In this document: piece by piece, positions 57,727 to 64,000 of the stretch
Numbering within the stretch: the stretch's first letter is position 1
Layout: every line of letters starts with the position of its first letter
Position numbers and translations under genes: made by a program
NCBI GenBank assembly: GCA_036378315.1
Contig: DASUWU010000180.1
Coordinates: 30,359-94,358, forward strand
Direction of reading: 5' to 3'
Length of the DNA stretch: 64,000 bases
Source of the DNA: CALAED01 sp036378315
Lineage (GTDB): Bacteria; Actinomycetota; Actinomycetes; Streptosporangiales; Streptosporangiaceae
The notes under the pieces: generated by a model
The model's database searches: none
Told to the model about the DNA's origin: nothing
Seen by the model: the letters and a program-made list of their open reading frames with translations, nothing else

Positions 57727-57780
57727 GCGGCTGGGGCGCCCGGGCGCCGGCGCGGACGCCCGGATACCCGGCTGCCGGGG

Positions 57781-59127
57781 TCAGAGCGATGCGGGCTTGG
57801 GCTCGATCGACTCGACGGCTGGCGCCTCCGCGGGCGCCGGGACCAGGGACGGGGTGGCCGGCTGGGCCGCCCGCACCGCGGCCGAGCTCGACGCGGTCTG
57901 CTCCTTGTTCCACTTGACCCAGCGTTCCACCAGGTTGATGACGGGCCGCTCGAGCACGTAGAAGCTGATCGAGGCGATCGCGACCGTGCCGAGCAGCACC
58001 GGGATCAGCAGCTCCCAGAAGCCGTACTTGCCGAGCAGCATCTGCACCGGGACGATCTTGCCGAAGGCGCTGCCGCTGCGGAACACGAAGTACATCATCG
58101 TGAAGTGCCACAGGTAGATGCCGTAGGAGATGCGTCCCAGATACCGCATCGGCAGGTTGCCGAGGGTGATCTGCATGAACCGCGAGCTGGCGTTCGGCAC
58201 GACGAGCGGCACCATGATCAGGAACGAGAAGGCCATCATCATGGCGTCGCGGACGAGCGCGGCCGGCCAGGTCTGCCAGTCGGCGGTGCCCGGCACGCCG
58301 AACGGCTGGGCGCTGTTGACCGCGTACGCGACGATCGCGCCGAGCCAGAACAGGTTCGGCCGCCTCGTCGCCACGCGCCAGAAGCCGGGCGCCCGCTCGG
58401 GCGCCACCTCGGCCCGCACGGACCAGATGGCGAGCGCCATGCCGATCGCGAACAGCCCCGCCACGCCGAACGGGTAGAAGTACTGCGACGGCCACATCTG
58501 GTAGTGCCAGTGCACCCACGCGTTCCAACCCAAGTCGATGAGCACCATCACGCCGAGCGGGATCAGCATCCGGCGGGACTTGCGGACCGGGTCGTCCACC
58601 CGCCGCGCCAGGACGTGGGTGATCCACGCCAGCACCGGCAGCGCCAGGTAGAACTGCATCTCCACCGGCACCGTCCACAGGACGTCCATGCCCGCGTAGT
58701 AGTGGAAGTTGTAGATGTGCAGCAGCAGGTACGGGCGCAGCACGTCCCACGGACCATGCAACGCGGTGAGGTTGAGCACCAGCAGGTCGACCGTCACCAC
58801 CAGCCAGAAGGCCGGGATGATGCGGGAGGCCCTGCGCAGGAAGAACTTGCCCAGCGCCGGGCGCCGCGTGCCGGCGAAGGTGCGGCGCACGAACGGCCGG
58901 TAGAGCAGCATTCCCGACATCAGGAAGAACGGGCCGAGCGATAACTGGCCGGCCGCGAGAATCGACCAGATGTCATGGTGCTTCGGCCCCACCGTGGAGC
59001 TCCTGATGAACGTGGCGAAGGCCACGTGGGTAAAGACGACGCCGAGCGCGCAGATACCGCGAATTCCGTCGAGTACCGGTACGCGTTTCTTGGCCCCCGT
59101 ATTTGTTCCATTGGCAACTGCCACCAT
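57781..59127 (-). CDS. Membrane acyltransferase, acyltransferase-3 family (OafA/YrhL type)
   Basis: The 448-residue integral membrane protein has about ten transmembrane helices and the acyltransferase-3 marks: PVLDGIRGICALGVVFTHVA with the catalytic His region, FFLMSGMLLYRPFVRRTF, RRASRIIPAFWLVV, and YLGRISYGIYLWHFTMMYFV. Members move acyl groups onto sugars or antibiotics at the membrane. The C-terminal 40 residues are an Ala/Pro-rich tail. A TTA codon lies at residue 62 (58942-58944). The shared 16-bp element is 69 bp upstream of its start. Confidence 0.9.
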   Translation of the reverse strand: MVAVANGTNTGAKKRVPVLDGIRGICALGVVFTHVAFATFIRSSTVGPKHHDIWSILAAGQLSLGPFFLMSGMLLYRPFVRRTFAGTRRPALGKFFLRRASRIIPAFWLVVTVDLLVLNLTALHGPWDVLRPYLLLHIYNFHYYAGMDVLWTVPVEMQFYLALPVLAWITHVLARRVDDPVRKSRRMLIPLGVMVLIDLGWNAWVHWHYQMWPSQYFYPFGVAGLFAIGMALAIWSVRAEVAPERAPGFWRVATRRPNLFWLGAIVAYAVNSAQPFGVPGTADWQTWPAALVRDAMMMAFSFLIMVPLVVPNASSRFMQITLGNLPMRYLGRISYGIYLWHFTMMYFVFRSGSAFGKIVPVQMLLGKYGFWELLIPVLLGTVAIASISFYVLERPVINLVERWVKWNKEQTASSSAAVRAAQPATPSLVPAPAEAPAVESIEPKPASL

Positions 59128-59196
59128 GGCATCCGCCCTTCTGACGCCTTATAGGTTGGTCGACGCGATCAGTTTCTTGCTTTCTGTGGCGATTCG

Positions 59197-59212
59197 CATC
59201 TCCCGTCGTGCG
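59197..59212 (-). promoter_or_regulatory. Shared 16-bp element upstream of the acyltransferase gene
   Basis: Reading leftwards it is CGCACGACGGGAGATG. It is enclosed in a longer GTGGCGA/TCGCCAC inverted repeat and faces the acyltransferase gene, ending 69 bp before the start codon. Confidence 0.55.
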
Positions 59213-59246
59213 ACGGTCGCCACTGACCAGCAGTTTTACCGGTAAT

Positions 59247-60212
59247 TCAGGGCAAAGTCGGGGTGGCGGCGGCGGCCGCTTTCGCGGCCACCCAGGCCTC
59301 GTGCGCGGCCCGCACCTTCGTCCACAACGCCGCGCGCTCGGTCGCGTCGACCTCCGCCAGCGACAGCCCGAAGACATCGGCGAGTGCGCCGTACCACTCC
59401 TCGCGCGTCGCGAGCTCCCGCACCGTCCTGCCCGTCCCGTCCACCCGGCGCAGCATGCACCCGACCAGGCTGTCGGCGCCGGCCGCGTCCCGCCGCAGCA
59501 CGACCACGGCCCGCACCAGGCGCGACTCGGCCGAGCTCGCCAGGTACGGGTGCCACTTGGCGAAGTCGGCCGTGGTGGCCGGGTCCATGTTGAGATCGAT
59601 GCCGGCGATGGAGCCGCGCCGGTCGTGGTCGAACCGCCAGCCGCCCGGCTCGACTCGCGACGGGCCGAGCCCGAACGTCAGCGGCTCCTGCCGGTATGTG
59701 CCGGCCCGCAGCGGCAGCGGCTCGTACAGCGCGTCGCCGAGGCCGACGTCGACCAGCCAGCGCGTCCCGCCCACGCGTACCGTCAGGGCCAGGTGCGGCG
59801 CGAAGGACGCGTCGGACGGCGGCGCCGCCGCGCTGCCCTGCACGCCGGCCCGGTGCCAGGTCACGTCGTACCCCAGCGCGGTCAGCAGCCCGGAGAACGC
59901 GGTGTTGAGCTGGACGCAGTACCCGCCACGGCCGCGTAACACCCGGGCGACCGCCTCCTGCGGGTCCACGGACGTCGGCCGGCGCAGCTGGATGTCCAGC
60001 GCCTCGTACGGGATCCGCGCCACGTGCGCGCGGTGCAGGGCGAACAGCGCGTCGACCGAGGGCGCGCCAGGATGCTCCATGCCGAGCCGCTCGAGGTAAC
60101 GCAGCGCCGTCTCCTGGCGGACGGCCGGCGGCGCCGCGGTCACGGCGTCCGTCAGGTGCGCCCGCGCGGATCGCGGGTGGTCGGCGGCCGACTGGTAGCT
60201 GCACGCGGTCAT
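59247..60212 (-). CDS. Arylamine N-acetyltransferase-family acyltransferase
   Basis: The 321-residue protein has the NAT fold with the full Cys-His-Asp triad: RGRGGYCVQLNTAFSGLL with Cys99, SFAPHLALTVRV with His, and RWLVDVGLGDALYEP with Asp. The conserved Glu in CFEL is Gln here (CVQL), a change also seen in amide synthases. NAT relatives in antibiotic pathways (for example RifF) close amides from carrier-bound acids. Here it may join an aromatic acyl group activated by the CoA ligase at 54518 to an amine. A perfect 14-bp palindrome lies 30 bp upstream of its start. Confidence 0.88.
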   Translation of the reverse strand: MTACSYQSAADHPRSARAHLTDAVTAAPPAVRQETALRYLERLGMEHPGAPSVDALFALHRAHVARIPYEALDIQLRRPTSVDPQEAVARVLRGRGGYCVQLNTAFSGLLTALGYDVTWHRAGVQGSAAAPPSDASFAPHLALTVRVGGTRWLVDVGLGDALYEPLPLRAGTYRQEPLTFGLGPSRVEPGGWRFDHDRRGSIAGIDLNMDPATTADFAKWHPYLASSAESRLVRAVVVLRRDAAGADSLVGCMLRRVDGTGRTVRELATREEWYGALADVFGLSLAEVDATERAALWTKVRAAHEAWVAAKAAAAATPTLP

Positions 60213-60241
60213 TGGCCTCAGTCCTCTGGCTGGCTGCGACG

Positions 60242-60255
60242 GGTCCTATAGGACC
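60242..60255. promoter_or_regulatory. 14-bp perfect palindrome GGTCCTATAGGACC
   Basis: The palindrome lies 30 bp upstream of the N-acetyltransferase-like gene start and in the gap after the P450 gene. Its size and symmetry fit a regulator-binding site overlapping the promoter. Confidence 0.4.
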
Positions 60256-60327
60256 ATCGTCAGCCCCAGAAGGGCCGCTGACCAGGGAGAACGCCGTCAG
60301 CAAGCTGCCGAGGCGGTCCGGCATCTG

Positions 60328-61581
60328 TCAGCTTGCTGCCATGCCGGTACGCGCGAGCACCGGCCGGCCGAGCGCGACGGGGAAGTGGTCGAGGCCGCGA
60401 CCCACCCAGGTGTCCCGGCGTACGGGGGCGCCGGCCGGGGCCAGGTCGGGGAAGCGGCGCAGCAGCCGCGGCAGCGCGATCTGCGCCTCCATCCGCGACA
60501 GCGGCGAGCCGAGGCAGAAGTGGGCGCCGGCGCCGAAGCTCAGCGGCTGGACGTCGCGCCGGTCGGGGTCGAACCGGTCGGGCCGGTCGTAGCGGCGGGG
60601 ATCGCGGTTGCCGGCCCCCATGATCACGACGACCTTGGTGTCGGCCGGCACCCGCGTGCCCATGAGGTCGATCTCGTCGGCCGCCCAGCGGCTGGTGGCC
60701 TGCACCGGCGGCTCGAACCGCAGGACCTCCTCCACGTAGCCCACGGCGAAGTCCGGCTCCTCGCGCAGCCGCGCCGCGTACTCGGGGTGCTCGAACGCCA
60801 GCAGCAGCCCGTGGCCGAGCAGGAAGCTCGTGGTCTCGAAGCCGGCCGTGAGCATCAGCATCATGTTGCCCACCAGCTCGTCGTGGCCGAGCCGGTCGCC
60901 GTCGGCATCGAAGATCTGCACCAGCGCGCTGACCAGGTCGTCCACCGGCTGCCGCCGGCGCCGCGCGATCAGGTCGGTGAAGTACGCCGTCAGATCGTCC
61001 ATCGCCCGGTCCGCCGGGCCGAGCTCGGTGGCGTTGGTGATCCCCTCCAGGGCGAGGGTCAGGTCCGCCGCCACGGTACGGAACCAGGCGTGGTCGTCCT
61101 CCGGCACGCCGAGCAGGGCGCTGATCACCGCGATGGGCAGCCGCGAGGCGAACTCGGCGATGAAGTCCACCGGCGTGCCGTCCCCGCCGGCGGCCTCGGC
61201 CATGTGGTCGAGCAGCCGGTCGGTCATGTCCTCGACCGCGGGCCTGATCTCCCGCACCCGCCGCGGGGTGAACCCGCCGCTCACCAGCCGCCGCATCCGC
61301 GTGTGGTCGGGCGGGTTGCGGTAGAGCATCGAGTTGGTGTAGCCGCGCAGCGACGAGTGCGCCCGCCACTCCGGGTAGATGGCGTCGTAGCTCCGCCCGT
61401 CCTGGACCCGCAGCTTCGGCTCGCGCAGCGCCCGGTCGCACTCGGCGTACCCGACCGCCACGATCAGGCCCCGCTTGATCGGCACCAGGTTGCCGTACGA
61501 CCGCAGCACCTCATACAGCGGGTACGGGTCGCGGCGCCCCTCGGGCGCCACCAACGCCGCGATGGCCTCGTTCGGTCGCAT
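60328..61581 (-). CDS. Cytochrome P450 (third)
   Basis: The 417-residue class I P450 has I-helix MLTAGFETTSFLLG, ExxR in EEVLRFEPP and the haem loop FGAGAHFCLGSPLSRMEAQ. The Phe in AGFETT replaces the usual His or Ser. The ATG at 61581 follows GGAGGAG. The gene is 27 bp downstream of the O-methyltransferase in a leftward operon with the halogenase; it probably tailors the same aromatic moiety. Confidence 0.93.
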   Translation of the reverse strand: MRPNEAIAALVAPEGRRDPYPLYEVLRSYGNLVPIKRGLIVAVGYAECDRALREPKLRVQDGRSYDAIYPEWRAHSSLRGYTNSMLYRNPPDHTRMRRLVSGGFTPRRVREIRPAVEDMTDRLLDHMAEAAGGDGTPVDFIAEFASRLPIAVISALLGVPEDDHAWFRTVAADLTLALEGITNATELGPADRAMDDLTAYFTDLIARRRRQPVDDLVSALVQIFDADGDRLGHDELVGNMMLMLTAGFETTSFLLGHGLLLAFEHPEYAARLREEPDFAVGYVEEVLRFEPPVQATSRWAADEIDLMGTRVPADTKVVVIMGAGNRDPRRYDRPDRFDPDRRDVQPLSFGAGAHFCLGSPLSRMEAQIALPRLLRRFPDLAPAGAPVRRDTWVGRGLDHFPVALGRPVLARTGMAAS

Positions 61582-61608
61582 GGCGGGGCTCCTCCCCGTG
61601 ACCCCCGC

Positions 61609-62616
61609 TCAGGCGGGGGCCAGCTCGAAGATCGACAGCGTGCCGGCGCCGTGCACGGCGGCCAGGCGGAGCCCGGCCGCGGCGCCCAGCGCGGCCAGGT
61701 CGGCGGTCCCGCGCTCCTTGCCGCCGCAGTAGGCGAGCATCCGCAGATCCATCCCGCTGCGTGGCGACCCGTCCGCGCGCACCTGCTCGACGACGAACAC
61801 CGAGCCGTCGCGGCCGGCCGCCTCCGCGCAGCGGCGCAGGATGGCGCGGGCCGGCTCGTCCGCCCAGTTGTGGAGCACGAGCGACAGCAGGTAGCCGCCG
61901 GCGCCCGGGGGCAGCGGGTCGAAGAAGCTGCCGGCCACGGCTTCGCCGCGGTCGGCGAGGCCGGCCGCGGCCAACGCCTTGCGCGCGGTCTCGGCCGTGT
62001 CCGGCCGGTCGACGACCGTGCCGCGCAGCCGCGGGTAGCGCGTCAGCAGGTCGATGAGGAACGAGCCGTCACCGCCGCCGACGTCGACGACATGCCCGAG
62101 CGAACCCCAGTCGTAGCCGGCGATCAGCTCGGGCGACCGGCCAGGGACGCTGGAGCTCATCGACGCGTTGAACGAGTCGGTCCTGTCGGGGTCGGTCGCC
62201 AGGTCCTCCCAGAGTGAGCGGCCGAACTGGACGGGGAAGGCCGCCTCGCCCGTACGGACGCTGTGCAGGAGCTGGACGAAGGACAGCTCGGCGCGGCCGG
62301 CGCCCTCGATGTCCAGCCAGCCGCGAACGCGGGTGGGATGGTCGTCGCGCAGCGGCTCGGCCAGCGGGGTGAGGTGGTACTCGCCGGACTCGCCGCGGCG
62401 GAACACCCCACGGGTGGCGAGATACCGCAGCAGCCGGTCGAGCGCGTCGGCGTCGGCGTTCGCCGCGCTGGCCAGCTCGGGAGCGGTGCGCACACCGGCC
62501 GCGATATGGTCGGCGATCCGCAGGGTCGCCGCCACCCGCACCGCCATGGGGGTGGCGAGCTGGGCCATGGCCCACAGTTCGGCGCCGGTCCCGTCCGTAT
62601 CCGCAAACACATTCAT
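61609..62616 (-). CDS. SAM-dependent O-methyltransferase (Methyltransf_2 type)
   Basis: The 335-residue protein has an N-terminal helical dimerisation domain (MAVRVAATLRIADHIAAGVR, LDRLLRYLATRGVFRR) and a C-terminal methyltransferase domain: HVVDVGGGDGSFLIDLLTRY, RGTVVDRPDTAETARKAL, GGYLLSLVLHNWADEPARAI with the catalytic His in HNW. It is typical of phenol O-methyltransferases in aromatic antibiotic pathways. The ATG at 62616 lies only about 3 nt after GGAG. The weak 16-bp element relative at 62666-62681 lies upstream. Confidence 0.92.
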   Translation of the reverse strand: MNVFADTDGTGAELWAMAQLATPMAVRVAATLRIADHIAAGVRTAPELASAANADADALDRLLRYLATRGVFRRGESGEYHLTPLAEPLRDDHPTRVRGWLDIEGAGRAELSFVQLLHSVRTGEAAFPVQFGRSLWEDLATDPDRTDSFNASMSSSVPGRSPELIAGYDWGSLGHVVDVGGGDGSFLIDLLTRYPRLRGTVVDRPDTAETARKALAAAGLADRGEAVAGSFFDPLPPGAGGYLLSLVLHNWADEPARAILRRCAEAAGRDGSVFVVEQVRADGSPRSGMDLRMLAYCGGKERGTADLAALGAAAGLRLAAVHGAGTLSIFELAPA

Positions 62617-62693
62617 CTCCTGTCGCCGGCCCGCGATCAATTGTCGGCGGCGGTTTTCCGCGCCGCATCTCGGGAATTGCCGGGGAGCCTTTG

Positions 62694-64000
62694 TCAGGCG
62701 GCGGGTTCGGCACCATCGGCGCCGTCGGCGGCTTCGGAATCGTGGAAGATGGCCTTGATTCCGGTGAGGCCGGACAGCATCGTGGCGAAACCGGTCCTGC
62801 GGGTCCGCCGCCGGTCGGGCGCAAGGGCCTCCTGCGCCTTGTCCCAGTACTCCTCCTTGTACCGGGTCCGGTCGTAGAAGAACCTGATGAACTCGAGCAG
62901 CGAGTCCAGGAAGTTCCGGTAGTCGCGCTCGTACCGGTCGAGCAGCCGCTCCGCCGCGGCCGGCTCGCGCAGCGCCGCGTCGACGGTGCGCGCCAGCCCG
63001 TGGGCGCCGCGCATCGCCAGCGTCACGCCGGTGGACAGCAGCGGGTCGATGAACGCGGCCGCGTCCCCGACCAGCGCCCAGCCAGGCCCGTGGAAGCGGC
63101 GGCAGGTGTACGACCAGTCCTTGATGGTGCGGAAGCCGCTCACCCGGTAGGCGTCCTGGGTCAGCATCTTGACCTCCTCGGAGGCCGCCATCTCCGCCGC
63201 GTACAGATCCTCCAGGGTCCGCCCCGACTTCTTGTACTCGTCGATCGGGGTGACGTACCCGATGCTCACCGTGCCGTCCGACAGCGGGATGAACCAGAAC
63301 CAGCCGTTCGGACGGTTCTCGGTGAGGATGTCGCCGGCCCGGGTGCCCAGGTAGCGCCGGCAGCCCTGCCAGTAGCTCCAGACCGCGATGTTGCGCAGGT
63401 CGTCGTGCCACTCGACGAGGTCGAACTTCCGCGCGAGCAGGTGCGTCTGCCCCGAGGCGTCCACCACCAGCTTGGAGGACGCGGTGCGCTCGTTCGAATC
63501 GCCCTTGTACGCGTACACCACGCCGGTGACCCGCTCGCCCTCGGTCAGCAGCTCTTTGACCGTCGCCTCCTCGACCACGCGCGCGCCCAGCTCGCGGGCC
63601 CTGGTCAGCAGCAGCGCGTCGAAGTCGGCGCGGCGCACCTGGTAGGAGTATTCGTAGTTGGAGGCCTCGGCGAACCGGAACTCCCAGGTGTTCCGCCCCG
63701 CGCCGTCCTCCTTCGGGCCGAGCGCCCGCCAGCCGGCGGCCGGCGTGACGTTCTTGCCCCACAGCAGCGTGCCGCCGTACTTCTTGGTGAACCCCAAGTT
63801 CTCCAGGCGCTCGGACAGGCCGAGGTCCTCGATGGCGGGCAGCACGCCGGTGATCAGCGACTCGCCGATGTGGTAGCGGGGGAACTTCTCGCGCTCCAGG
63901 ACCAGCACGCGGTGGCCCTGCTGGGCCAGCAGCCCGGCGGTGGCCGAACCCGCCGGGCCGCCGCCGATCACGACCACGTCGAATTCTTCGTTGAGCTCCA
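62694..64000 (-). CDS. Flavin-dependent halogenase, complete except the start codon's first base
   Basis: The sequence runs off the right edge with TG, so the start codon probably lacks only its first base; about 435 residues. It has the FAD motif VVVIGGGPAGSATAGLLAQQ, FPRYHIGESLITGVLPAIED, a Lys in TLLWGKNVTP and the halogenase signature WFWFIPL (WxWxIP), then FHGPGWALVGDAAAFIDPLL. These features mark FADH2-dependent halogenases of the PltA/CmlS/SgcC3 group, which chlorinate aromatic carrier-bound substrates. E6 would supply FADH2. It heads the leftward operon with the O-methyltransferase and P450. Confidence 0.92.
   Translation of the reverse strand, partial: ELNEEFDVVVIGGGPAGSATAGLLAQQGHRVLVLEREKFPRYHIGESLITGVLPAIEDLGLSERLENLGFTKKYGGTLLWGKNVTPAAGWRALGPKEDGAGRNTWEFRFAEASNYEYSYQVRRADFDALLLTRARELGARVVEEATVKELLTEGERVTGVVYAYKGDSNERTASSKLVVDASGQTHLLARKFDLVEWHDDLRNIAVWSYWQGCRRYLGTRAGDILTENRPNGWFWFIPLSDGTVSIGYVTPIDEYKKSGRTLEDLYAAEMAASEEVKMLTQDAYRVSGFRTIKDWSYTCRRFHGPGWALVGDAAAFIDPLLSTGVTLAMRGAHGLARTVDAALREPAAAERLLDRYERDYRNFLDSLLEFIRFFYDRTRYKEEYWDKAQEALAPDRRRTRRTGFATMLSGLTGIKAIFHDSEAADGADGAEPAA

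Noticed and set aside
1..64000. Insertion sequences, CRISPR arrays, phage genes or rRNA
   Set aside because: No transposase or integrase motifs, no regularly spaced repeats and no rRNA-like sequence were found on reading.

Overview
The window is very GC-rich DNA with strong actinomycete codon use. Three DUF574-type SAM methyltransferases, an LLM-class F420 enzyme, SARP, TetR and NarL-type regulators, and rare TTA codons suggest a filamentous actinomycete, perhaps Streptosporangiales (inference; no taxonomic marker is present). The main content is a large part of an enediyne antitumour-antibiotic gene cluster, from about 23.5 or 25.2 kb to beyond the right edge.

Left part (1-23 kb). There is a truncated membrane-anchored protein, a secreted GH6 cellulase, three DUF574 methyltransferases around an LLM oxidoreductase and a Ppx/GppA phosphatase, then a leftward block of SARP regulator, 2-isopropylmalate synthase, TetR regulator, a 31-residue sORF and a type II thioesterase with Asp at the nucleophile position. 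Next come a UbiA-type prenyltransferase, two paralogous histidine kinases (one with a response regulator), a methyltransferase, two alpha/beta hydrolases, an aldo/keto reductase with a degenerate catalytic tetrad, two small membrane proteins and an orphan LuxR regulator without receiver acidic residues. Whether any of these belong to the enediyne pathway is not settled by sequence.

Enediyne core (25.2-43.4 kb). Two DUF1702 proteins, UnbV, UnbU, the iterative enediyne PKS (KS-AT-ACP-KR-DH-PPTase), the TEBC thioesterase, a flavin reductase and a P450 run rightwards with many start/stop overlaps. After a leftward AraC regulator come the DUF5987 protein, GMC oxidoreductase and CxxC AhpD-like protein. 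With SgcJ and HxlR homologues further right, this matches the accessory set (E1-E11, J, R2) described for nine-membered enediynes such as C-1027 and neocarzinostatin. The ring size is therefore an inference from gene content.

Tailoring part (43.5-64 kb). Two acyl-CoA-dehydrogenase-fold monooxygenases, an HpaB-type two-component hydroxylase, two more P450s, an FAD monooxygenase, a flavin-dependent halogenase, an O-methyltransferase, an FkbM methyltransferase, an aryl-CoA ligase, an arylamine N-acetyltransferase-like enzyme and a membrane acyltransferase indicate a chlorinated, hydroxylated, O-methylated aromatic decoration. No apoprotein, transporter, sugar genes, aromatic PKS or aminomutase is in the window.

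The most unusual signals are: a canonical-length class I tRNA gene with a UAA anticodon inside the cluster, together with TTA codons in unbV, unbU and other cluster genes; a recurrent 16-bp element upstream of at least five genes, always facing the gene; and a small operator/8-codon ORF/hairpin unit next to the HxlR regulator. No insertion sequences, integrases or CRISPR arrays were seen.
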